Source: Clostridia bacterium (lineage in GTDB: Bacteria > Bacillota > Clostridia > Oscillospirales > CAG-272). From it: a stretch of 38,882 nt of DNA. A program made the translations under genes and the position numbers. The stretch covers positions 1 to 38,882 of the forward strand of contig JAGCJI010000118.1 in the NCBI GenBank assembly GCA_017648085.1. The letters are read 5' to 3'. Below are positions 32,657-38,882 of the stretch, piece after piece. The notes below the pieces were generated by a model, which worked only from the letters and a program-made list of their open reading frames with translations, made no database searches and was not told where the DNA came from. Within the stretch, counting starts at the first letter, position 1; the number at the start of each line of letters is the position of its first letter.

Positions 32657-32702
32657 AAAAATCGGAGCAGCTATCTCATACGAGTGCTGTTCCGATTTTT
32701 AT
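32657..32702. terminator. Bidirectional terminator
   Basis: AAAAATCGGA (32657-32666) pairs with TCCGATTTTT (32691-32700), with CAGC/GCTG inside. It can end the plus-strand SGNH unit and the minus-strand isomerase-MFS unit. Confidence 0.85.
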
Positions 32703-32719
32703 TGCTTATACTATATCTT

Positions 32720-32785
32720 TTACCGACGGTCTTTCAGTTTGTCAGCTTCGCTCTTCGCGGAGATTTCGTTAAATAAAAGCCTCAT
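32720..32785 (-). CDS. Possible 21-residue small protein
   Basis: AAGGA, 5 nt, then ATG at 32785 opens MRLLFNEISAKSEADKLKDR plus one Arg and a TAA. It is strongly charged and helix-prone. It lies 16 nt past the preceding small ORF and just before the terminator. Only the ribosome site and position support it. Confidence 0.3.
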   Translation of the reverse strand: MRLLFNEISAKSEADKLKDRR

Positions 32786-32801
32786 TTCCGTCCTTACGAG
32801 C

Positions 32802-33020
32802 TTACACGTCGTGGTAGTCGTCGCATTCTTCACAATAGCCGTCCTCGTCGGTTTCGTGATCAAGTCCATCCTCGCGGAAAAAGGTGTCCGCAGGATCGTG
32901 ATCGTCCTCCTTGTTTTCGGATATATCATTCGTATTTCTACGAGAGTCGGCATCGCCGACGGGCGCGGTCTTAACAATAACCAAAACAAAAACTAAAATT
33001 ACGATTATAATAAATTCCAT
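32802..33020 (-). CDS. Small single-helix membrane protein with acidic tail
   Basis: The 72-residue product has one N-terminal membrane helix (MEFIIIVILVFVLVIVKTAP) and a very acidic tail ending with DGYCEECDDYHDV, which holds a CxxC pair and nearby His and Asp that could bind a metal. It starts 18 nt after the MFS stop, with GGGATAGGG upstream. Overlapping frames on the other strand and frame lack this composition or a ribosome site. Function unknown. Confidence 0.5.
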   Translation of the reverse strand: MEFIIIVILVFVLVIVKTAPVGDADSRRNTNDISENKEDDHDPADTFFREDGLDHETDEDGYCEECDDYHDV

Positions 33021-33038
33021 GAGCCCTATCCCACAGCT

Positions 33039-34283
33039 TTATATTATACTTTTAAGGTGCTTTTCTTTAAATCTGTTCCATATCGGAGCGGCAACGACGG
33101 TAAGTACCGTTGCAACCCCCAACAATATAAGGCAACAGATCATGGTCACGCGCCAACCGAAGTGCTCGGAAATTCTTGTAAAGCAGAGATTTGCAAGAGT
33201 TATTCCAAGCGACGCCATGCAGTTAAAAATTCCCGAAACAATGCCGACACAGTCCATGGCGACGAATTGCTTTGAAATTTTCGAGAAGAATATCGACTGT
33301 GCCGCGAGAAGTGCCATAAGAACGGTGAGGGAGGCAACGATGACGGCGACGTGTATTTTTCCTACGAAGTACATAATCGCAACGGACGGTGCGGACGCAG
33401 CAAAAACCGCAAGTATGATCGACGACTCCCTCTTCTTTCTTAAAATCGGCATTCCGGCAAAAAGCGTTCCAACAGGTGCTGCCAAAACGAGAATGATATT
33501 AAGTGCATTAGCCAAGGAATCGTTGACTTTCTCATACGATTCCATCAGCATTACCGGAGCGATAGTCTTCATTCCAAGGTTTAACATACCCTGGATAACG
33601 TAAGCAATGCAAAAAATCGGCACACCCGACTTTAATATCAAGGGGATCGGAGAACTTGACCGCTTTTTATTTTGCACGGGTACGGGTATCTCAACGATCT
33701 CCATTTTTTGACTAACGCCGTAGTAAATAAAGAAAAATGCGACCGTCAAGGAAAAAAGCACTACAGCGGAAATGAGGAAATTATACTTCCAGTTACCGAC
33801 GAACACTGCTATAAGATAACTAAGCAAAAGTCCCGCCGTGCCCGAAAGATTTATATAGAATATAGCGACCTCGCGATGATGCTCACACAGCTCCGTCGTA
33901 ATTATTTTAAATATCGACGGCCATACACCGAACTGCACGACCGCGTTCAGCGACCATATGATAAGCATCGCGACGTAGTTTTCCGCAAAGAAGTATATCA
34001 GTAAATTTGCTACTCCTGCCCCAAATACGCCCAAGAGTATCAGCCGCTCCGGAGCTACCTTATCCGCCGCCCATCCGCCGATTATCTGAAACGGTGCGTA
34101 AACGAGATAGAATATCGCCGCTATAAGCCCGGTTTGCGACTTCGTCATTATTTCTGCAGATACGATAGACGCCATAGCCGCGCTGTAACAGTTTTTCGTC
34201 ATATAAACGAGTGAATACAGTACGAATACCGTTATAAAAAGCATTAGGCTTATTTTGGGGTTTACAAGACTTTTCCTTTTCAT
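33039..34283 (-). CDS. MFS transporter, OPA-like
   Basis: The roughly 414-residue protein has about 12 membrane helices. The helix 1-3 region (LVYMTKNCYSAAMASIV, then GLIAAIFYLVYAPFQIIGGW, DKVAPERLI) resembles the organophosphate:phosphate antiporter group, which moves sugar phosphates or related compounds. An in-frame GTG lies at 34292, but the ATG at 34283 fits the AAGG site better. It starts 55 nt after the TIM-barrel isomerase stop, in the same transcript, so its substrate may be that enzyme's sugar-like substrate. Confidence 0.82.
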   Translation of the reverse strand: MKRKSLVNPKISLMLFITVFVLYSLVYMTKNCYSAAMASIVSAEIMTKSQTGLIAAIFYLVYAPFQIIGGWAADKVAPERLILLGVFGAGVANLLIYFFAENYVAMLIIWSLNAVVQFGVWPSIFKIITTELCEHHREVAIFYINLSGTAGLLLSYLIAVFVGNWKYNFLISAVVLFSLTVAFFFIYYGVSQKMEIVEIPVPVQNKKRSSSPIPLILKSGVPIFCIAYVIQGMLNLGMKTIAPVMLMESYEKVNDSLANALNIILVLAAPVGTLFAGMPILRKKRESSIILAVFAASAPSVAIMYFVGKIHVAVIVASLTVLMALLAAQSIFFSKISKQFVAMDCVGIVSGIFNCMASLGITLANLCFTRISEHFGWRVTMICCLILLGVATVLTVVAAPIWNRFKEKHLKSII

Positions 34284-34338
34284 ACAACTCACGCCTTAAA
34301 TAATTGATAACTGAGGCCTTAAAAGACCTCGGATTTCT

Positions 34339-35220
34339 TTAGTCCATATACACGGGTACGAGATACTTGCCCTTCAGCGTTGTAGGCTTTTTACCTGCAC
34401 AGATCTCCTCGAAATTGATCCTGTAATCGTCGAGAGTGAAGGGACGCTCACGAAGAATTCTTCCCGAGATAAGCCCAAGCTCGTAGAGCCAGATTCCCTT
34501 GTATCCCGAAGCGATAAGGTCAGAGAGGAATTTCTGCCAATCGATCCTTCCCTCTCCGGGCATAAAATGCTTTTCGTCAACGAAATCGTAGTCGGAGATG
34601 TGGGTGGTGACTATAAGCTCGCCTCCAACGTTTTTAAGGAAGCTTTCGTGGCTCTCGCCAAGAAGATGGTTGGTATCGAAGCAAACGCGAAGGTCGGGGT
34701 CTGCGCTTACAAGCTCAAGTATTTCCTGCGAGTTCTTACCAAGGCAGGTGCGGGGCAGGTTTTCAACCGCGATGGTCGCACCGTATTCTCTTGCAACAGC
34801 CGCAAGCTTTACAAGGCTCTTCTTCGAGCATTCCATTCTGGTCGGGCGGTCGCTGTCCTCGATGGGCTCTCCGCTCGGATGTATAACGAAAATCTTAATT
34901 CCCACAGAGCCGGCACGTCTTATAAGCTCGGATATGTAATCAACACTGAAGTCCGCCAGGTCGGGCCTCGAAATATCTATCTTCTCAAATGGCATAAAGG
35001 GCAGATGGTATGACCAGAGCTTTACGCCGTATTCTTTTGAAAGGCGCGCAAGGTATTCAAAGTCAACCTTATACTCGTCACCCTCAGCGGGGGAAATTTC
35101 CATATAGTAAACTCCCGCATCTCTGTAGGCCTTGAACCACTCCTCGTTCATATCCGGAACGGGAATGCTGGACGTTCCCTTGCCTATTTCATAGGGAGCA
35201 TTTGTCTTGTTGTTTTCCAT
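34339..35220 (-). CDS. Sugar phosphate isomerase/epimerase-like TIM barrel
   Basis: The 293-residue product belongs to the xylose-isomerase-like (AP endonuclease 2) TIM barrel family, which isomerises or epimerises sugars, inositols or keto acids with a divalent metal. Likely metal ligands are E153 (AVENLP), D182 and H185 (FDTNHLLGES), H207 (THISDYD) and E247 (WLYELG). No signal peptide. AAGGAG is 6 nt before the ATG. It heads a minus-strand operon with an OPA-like transporter, suggesting uptake plus conversion of one sugar derivative. The exact substrate is unknown. Confidence 0.88.
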   Translation of the reverse strand: MENNKTNAPYEIGKGTSSIPVPDMNEEWFKAYRDAGVYYMEISPAEGDEYKVDFEYLARLSKEYGVKLWSYHLPFMPFEKIDISRPDLADFSVDYISELIRRAGSVGIKIFVIHPSGEPIEDSDRPTRMECSKKSLVKLAAVAREYGATIAVENLPRTCLGKNSQEILELVSADPDLRVCFDTNHLLGESHESFLKNVGGELIVTTHISDYDFVDEKHFMPGEGRIDWQKFLSDLIASGYKGIWLYELGLISGRILRERPFTLDDYRINFEEICAGKKPTTLKGKYLVPVYMD

Positions 35221-35247
35221 GTTTATCTCCTTTTAGTGTTTTTCTTC

Positions 35248-35276
35248 ATTTTAGCACACATATTCTTTAAAGTCAA
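35248..35276 (-). promoter_or_regulatory. Predicted promoter of the isomerase operon
   Basis: On the minus strand TTGACT (35276-35271), 17 bp, TAAAAT (35253-35248) with TGC extension. Confidence 0.75.
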
Positions 35277-35424
35277 TAAGTCCGCGCCTTTTCCAAAGGA
35301 AAATTATCCATGACTCGCTCTCGCTCCCCCGGCGACTTAAAGAAAATCACTTTCAAAGCCCCCGCTGCACTCCAATGTAAAGCCGCCGTGCTTTCCAAAT
35401 AATAGATGCATAATAAAATTGTAC
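35277..35424. other. Intergenic region without recognised gene
   Basis: About 150 bp between the isomerase promoter and the next terminator. No ORF with a ribosome site, no clear hairpin. Confidence 0.5.
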
Positions 35425-35469
35425 AAAAAAGCCCCTTACAATAGATTTTATTCTACTGTAAGGTTTTTT
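35425..35469. terminator. Terminator of the CNNM pair, bidirectional
   Basis: CCTTACA (35434-35440) pairs with TGTAAGG (35457-35463), extended by TAG/CTA. Minus strand is followed by GGCTTTTTTG, plus strand by TTTTTTT. Confidence 0.85.
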
Positions 35470-35493
35470 TGTATTTTGGTCTTTGAAAAAGGA

Positions 35494-36819
35494 TTAAATA
35501 AACTCCTCTTCCTCTTCCTTTTTGGGTTCAACGAGCACAGTAAGCTTCGTTACGCGCTCCTCATCCATCTCGGCCACTATAACGAAAAGATTGTCAAAGC
35601 GGAAGCTGTCGCCCGTGTGCGGATCTGCGTCCAGCATCTCGATGGCCCAACCGCCCACGGTTGAGTATTCACAGCTGAAATCCTCCGGCTTTGTAAAGTC
35701 GATTTCCTCAAAGAAATCATCAATATTCATATCGCCGAGAACCTCGTAGGTATTCTCGCCGGTGGCAACGCACTCGTTGACGATAACGTCTGTGTCGTCC
35801 CATATATCTCCGACAAGCTCCTCAAGTATATCCTCCATGGTAACGACACCAAGCGTGCCGCCAAACTCGTCGATAACTATCGCGAGGTGCATTTTCGACT
35901 CGCGCATCTTTGCAAGTGCCGCAGGCAGCTTCATCGTCTTATGAAGCTTGCAGGGCTTGAGCAGAATCTCGCGAATGTCAGGCTTTTCGTTATCAAGGGT
36001 TGCCTTGTGATATCTGGTAACCGAAAGTATACCGATAATATTGTCAATGCTGTCCTCATATACGGGCAGGCGCGAGAACTGCGTCGCATCTGACAAAATT
36101 GCGCCGATCGCCTCCTCCTCGTCGTCTATGTCGATAGCCGTCATATTGATACGGGGAGTCATGATGCGCTCAACGGTCGTGTCACCGAAATCAAGGGTGG
36201 ACTGTAATAGGTCACTCTGCTCCTCGTTGATAACACCCTCCTCCTCGACGGTGTCGATAATCGTAACGAGCTCCTCTTCGCTCACCGTCGGCTCATCATC
36301 GGAACGGTCCTTGCCCCAAACCTTACGGAGCAAGCCCACGATCGACATAACGATAAACACGATGGGAAGGAGAATATATGTCAGAACGCGCGTAGGAATA
36401 GCAACTATTCTTACAACGACGTCTGCGTTCTGCTTGGAGAACACCTTCGGCACTATCTCACCGCATATAAGGATGATCACCGTAACGAGTATCGTAGATA
36501 CCGTGGATGCAACGGCAAGAACCGTGTCCTTAAACAGATTCATCACGATAAGAGTCGTGCAGGTAGAGATAGCAATGTTTGCAAGGTTGTTTCCGATAAG
36601 AATTGCACAAAGGGCGGTCGTGAATTTTTCAACTATATCATACGCCACCTTTGCGGTTTTGCTGCCGCAGTCTGCGGCGCGACGAAGTCGCATCTTGTTA
36701 GCCGAGTTAAAGGCTATCTCGGATGCGGAGAAGTAAGCGGAAAGACATATCATTATAAAAATAACGAGATATGCCCACCACATACCGGCAAAATGCTCTG
36801 CAAAAGTTATATCCTTCAT
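35494..36819 (-). CDS. CNNM/HlyC-CorC family membrane protein (second of pair)
   Basis: These proteins, often labelled hemolysins, are membrane proteins linked to Mg2+ or other divalent cation transport. The 441-residue product has the DUF21/CNNM membrane domain (about 15-175, with FSASEIAFNSANKMRLRR), two CBS domains (about 215-340, starting RIMTPRINMTAIDID and including EFGGTLGVVTMEDILEELVG) and the C-terminal CorC/HlyC domain (about 355-432). The tail is unusually acidic (EEEEEFI). Its ATG overlaps the stop of its paralogue by 4 bp (ATGA), so the two are translationally coupled and may form a heteromer. Confidence 0.9.
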   Translation of the reverse strand: MKDITFAEHFAGMWWAYLVIFIMICLSAYFSASEIAFNSANKMRLRRAADCGSKTAKVAYDIVEKFTTALCAILIGNNLANIAISTCTTLIVMNLFKDTVLAVASTVSTILVTVIILICGEIVPKVFSKQNADVVVRIVAIPTRVLTYILLPIVFIVMSIVGLLRKVWGKDRSDDEPTVSEEELVTIIDTVEEEGVINEEQSDLLQSTLDFGDTTVERIMTPRINMTAIDIDDEEEAIGAILSDATQFSRLPVYEDSIDNIIGILSVTRYHKATLDNEKPDIREILLKPCKLHKTMKLPAALAKMRESKMHLAIVIDEFGGTLGVVTMEDILEELVGDIWDDTDVIVNECVATGENTYEVLGDMNIDDFFEEIDFTKPEDFSCEYSTVGGWAIEMLDADPHTGDSFRFDNLFVIVAEMDEERVTKLTVLVEPKKEEEEEFI

Positions 36820-38156
36820 GCCTTCATCTCCTCTCCGTCAGCCTCAGCAGCAAGGCGTGCCAAATCTTCCTCGTCGAGGATATGAATGATTACCTCGGTT
36901 ACTCTGCCGTCAACGACGGTTTTTGCGGTAAGCTCAAGGTTTTGGTAAATAAAGCTCTCGTCCTCCTCAAGAAGACGTCCGTTCGTTTCAAGAATAAAGG
37001 ACAAAAGCGGCTTTGAAGCAATGCTTCTCGGGGCAACTCCCAGTCCCATTCTGTCATATGCGTTTGCTACCAGCATATGTGTGTTTATCATATACTTGTT
37101 TCCGCCAAGGGACTGGAAGTTCTGGTCAACCACGTCCTCCTCGTCGAATATCTCTCCGACAAGCTCCTCAAGTATATCCTCGATAGTAACAAGTCCTACT
37201 ATCTTTTTATGTTCATCCTGAACAAGTGCTATCTGCAGCTTGTGCTGACGCATTCTCGTAAGAAGGTCGTCAATTTTGGCGTCCTCGCGCACTATATACG
37301 GCGGGGTAATAACCGAGCGCAGCTTCACCGCGGGGTTGCGCTTATACTCCGTTAAGAAGTTACGGGTACGAAGCACTCCTATTATTCTGTCCGAGTTTGC
37401 CGCCTTAACGGGCAACCTCGAGTAATTGGTGGTGCGGATGGTTTCGAGAATCTGCTCCGTCGTTGCATTTATGTTGAGGTATCCGATATCCTTACCCATC
37501 GTCATGATCTCATCGACCGTGGTCTTGGTAAATTCCAACGCGGACTTAAGCATATCTCCCTGCTCCTCGTCAACGACACCCTCCTCCTCGGCGGTATCGA
37601 TGATCTCGGTCAGTTCATCCTCTGTAATCGACGGCTCCGTATCCTTCGGTGAAAACGTCTTTGTTACCGCCGACGTAATTAAGCCGAAAAACGCAGAGAA
37701 CGGTGCAAGCAGCTTCATTAAAACACGAAGCGAGCCCTCAAAGAAAAGCGAAACGCTTTCGCTTCTGTCGTTTGCAAACGTTTTTGGGATCATCTCGCTG
37801 AAAAGGAATATTATAACCGTGCTCATCGCCGAGCAGATTATTGAAAAAGCGAAGGACTCAAGAAAAGCCTGCGACTTATTCAACCCCTTCTCAAAAATTT
37901 CGGTTGCCAAAATGGTAAACACCGCTGCTCCGGCAATCTTGGTCACGTTGTTGCCTATAAGCAGTGTGGTAAGCGCCTTATCAAATCTGTTAAGAACACT
38001 CAAAACTCCCTTTGCGTGCTTGTTGTTGTCGTCCGCAAGGGCCTTGATCTTGATCTTGTTCACCGCCGAAAACGAGCTTTCCGTCGCGGCAAAATAAGCG
38101 CCTCCTAAAACACAAATAATGAATACGATCCATAAGGGTATACTGTCACTACCCAT
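36816..38156 (-). CDS. CNNM/HlyC-CorC family membrane protein (first of pair)
   Basis: The 446-residue paralogue has the same plan: CNNM membrane domain (about 5-170, FAATESSFSAVNKIKIKA), two CBS domains (about 210-330, KIVGLVTIEDILEELVGEIF), and the CorC/HlyC domain at the end. It shares the TIIDTxEEEGV(I/V)xEEQ linker with the downstream protein, showing a tandem duplication. The start at 38156 has AAGGAG at a rather long distance of about 11 nt. A strong promoter lies upstream. Cation export or sensing is the likely role, by family. Confidence 0.9.
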   Translation of the reverse strand: MGSDSIPLWIVFIICVLGGAYFAATESSFSAVNKIKIKALADDNNKHAKGVLSVLNRFDKALTTLLIGNNVTKIAGAAVFTILATEIFEKGLNKSQAFLESFAFSIICSAMSTVIIFLFSEMIPKTFANDRSESVSLFFEGSLRVLMKLLAPFSAFFGLITSAVTKTFSPKDTEPSITEDELTEIIDTAEEEGVVDEEQGDMLKSALEFTKTTVDEIMTMGKDIGYLNINATTEQILETIRTTNYSRLPVKAANSDRIIGVLRTRNFLTEYKRNPAVKLRSVITPPYIVREDAKIDDLLTRMRQHKLQIALVQDEHKKIVGLVTIEDILEELVGEIFDEEDVVDQNFQSLGGNKYMINTHMLVANAYDRMGLGVAPRSIASKPLLSFILETNGRLLEEDESFIYQNLELTAKTVVDGRVTEVIIHILDEEDLARLAAEADGEEMKA

Positions 38157-38217
38157 CTGAAAACCAACTCCTTACCTCTTTATTTATATATTTAATATAT
38201 TTATGGCATTAGCATAT

Positions 38218-38246
38218 ATTATATCACTAACCGCAGAAAAAGTCAA
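38218..38246 (-). promoter_or_regulatory. Predicted promoter of the CNNM pair
   Basis: On the minus strand TTGACT (38246-38241), 17 bp, TATAAT (38223-38218) with TGA extension, about 62 nt upstream of the start codon. Confidence 0.8.
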
Positions 38247-38280
38247 GAGATATGACAATAATCGGCAAAAGGACCTCCCG

Positions 38281-38685
38281 CGCCCGTAACTTCCCCATAA
38301 AAAGTGACACGCCACCGAGCCTGATGCAATTATAGTGCCCGGCTACTTGCATTTTCGGAATGCACAGTAACAAAAAATAAAAATCCACCCGTGAAAGTCA
38401 TGACCACCGGCCGTGCCGGTGGCTTGCGACAGCCCCCTTGGGGCACTTCACACGCTGAGCCTATAGGCTCGTCGAAAAATCCGCCACGTGCGGTAATTGC
38501 CCTACCACTATTGAAATAGTAAATTTCTGTAGCCGCTTTAATAGCTAAAACTTTATTATTTGCAAAGGGTTAGGTTCCTCGCTTTGCTCGGATAAAAAAC
38601 TGGGCAAAGCTAAAGCTTTTTGGAACCACCAGCCGGACTGGTGGTTTACGAGCGAAGCCTTTTACAAAGTCTTCGCTATACAATG
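38281..38685. repeat. Palindrome-dense intergenic region
   Basis: No gene was found in about 400 bp, but many inverted repeats: CCACCGGC/GCCGGTGG (38404-38422), the perfect palindrome GAGCCTATAGGCTC (38457-38470), ACTATT/AATAGT (38507-38520), a nested GGTTCC..GCTTTGC/GCAAAGC..GGAACC (38573-38627), AACCACCAG/CTGGTGGTT (38624-38646) and AGCGAAG/CTTCGCT (38651-38677). The CCACCGGC-type hairpins are typical of dispersed repeats in gut Bacillota. Confidence 0.7.
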
Positions 38686-38725
38686 ATATGCACCCCAAAA
38701 GTTAGACGCTTTTGGAGGTGCATAT
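38686..38725. repeat. Palindromic IS3-end-like sequence, copy 2
   Basis: ATATGCACCCCAAAAG (38686-38701) pairs, with one mismatch or bulge, with CTTTTGGAGGTGCATAT (38709-38725) around TTAGACG. ACCCCAAAAGTTAGAC resembles IS3-family ends and matches the core of copy 1 at 26397-26440. Confidence 0.6.
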
Positions 38726-38729
38726 TTTT

Positions 38730-38882
38730 ATGGGTAAAACCCTAAATGTTACTGGCGACGCACAAGTGCGTTTTTTATTGGCCTGTCAGCCATGCAATTA
38801 TTACGCAAATCCCGCCCAAGCGGGATTAAATCAAAGCCTCCCTCTGTGCAAGGGGAGGTGGCACGGCAACGCCGTGACGGAG
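38730..38882 (+). pseudogene. Open frame beginning after the IS-end-like hairpin, probably a repeat artefact
   Basis: ATG at 38730 opens MGKTLNVTGDAQVRFLLACQ and runs to the window end without a stop. GGAGG lies 12 nt upstream, at a poor distance. The later residues are encoded by hairpin repeats (ACGCAC/GTGCGT at 38758-38771, ATCCCGC/GCGGGAT at 38809-38826, and a CCTCCC...GGGAGG repeat from 38837), so it is unlikely to be a protein gene. The first few codons could be a transposase remnant. Confidence 0.35.
38837..38882. repeat. Dispersed gut-Bacillota-type repeat, truncated by window end
   Basis: CCTCCCTCTGTGCAAGGGGA continues into GGTGGCACGGCAACGCCGTGACGGAG. It contains CCTCC/GGAGG and CACGGC/GCCGTG hairpins. 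Sequences of this form are widespread between genes in Faecalibacterium and relatives (recalled knowledge, not searched). Confidence 0.6.

Noticed and set aside
32739..32996. Plus-strand 85-codon frame with hydrophobic segment
   Set aside because: It overlaps the minus-strand acidic small protein, has no ribosome site, and its start lies just past a terminator with no promoter.
38404..38882. CRISPR array
   Set aside because: The hairpins differ from one another in sequence and spacing; there are no equal direct repeats with unique spacers and no cas genes.

Overview
The window reads as chromosomal DNA of an anaerobic, host-associated member of the Bacillota, most likely an uncultured gut clostridium. 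The reasons are GGAGG-type ribosome sites, TTGACA/TATAAT promoters, many hairpin-plus-T terminators, a bile salt hydrolase-type enzyme, and a flavodiiron protein/desulfoferrodoxin/rubredoxin oxygen-defence set. Dispersed palindromic repeats and IS-end fragments fit the same source. No phage, plasmid or CRISPR genes were seen, and the only RNA gene found is one tRNA-Cys.

Layout. 1-3186 (minus): branched-chain amino acid genes, with leuA running into ilvB at the window edge and ilvE upstream on its own promoter. 3451-13372 (minus): one promoter-to-terminator unit of about 10 kb encoding two very large secreted proteins. The first is an alpha-helical repeat protein with an embedded LamG-like domain, split by an in-frame TAG. 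The second is a heparinase II/III-fold protein with an N-terminal LamG-like and a copper-amine-oxidase-N-like domain, in which the usual catalytic histidine motifs look changed. This is the most novel part of the window. 13452-16526 (minus): a stand-alone trpB with a possible small leader ORF and SD-masking hairpin, then a YifB/ComM ATPase. 16535-19860 (plus): tcdA, a CPA2-type cation/proton antiporter behind an attenuator-like leader, and a degenerate acyltransferase-like protein.

19942-22790: a minus-strand lipoprotein, tRNA-Cys followed by a 440-bp patchwork of duplicated tRNA 3' end and terminator sequence, and an MFS efflux gene whose natural start is followed by TGA at codon 3. 22783-26460: a cluster of small and membrane proteins (basic membrane protein, membrane-anchored XRE regulator, frameshifted small gene, YcxB-like protein), then a pectate-lyase-like beta-helix protein and a membrane protein. 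26556-30208: a Crp/Fnr regulator plus bile salt hydrolase (minus), divergent from fprA-dfx-rubredoxin (plus); a perfect 7+7 palindrome lies just downstream of the regulator's predicted start site. 30208-35276: an MFS transporter, divergent SGNH hydrolase with a small membrane protein, then a minus-strand operon of TIM-barrel isomerase, MFS transporter and one or two tiny ORFs. 35425-38246 (minus): two CNNM/HlyC-CorC membrane proteins overlapping by 4 bp. 38247-38882: repeat-rich DNA without a convincing gene.

Working together: the redox genes form a standard electron chain (rubredoxin to flavodiiron protein, plus superoxide reductase) and face a Crp/Fnr gene that probably shares a transcript with bile salt hydrolase. 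The big secreted pair probably acts at the cell surface on a host or dietary glycan, but that is inference. Four genes or loci show damage or degeneration (TAG in the repeat protein, TGA in the MFS gene, a frameshift at about 23,790, tRNA 3'-end duplications). This pattern suggests either a recently decaying strain or errors in a metagenome assembly.
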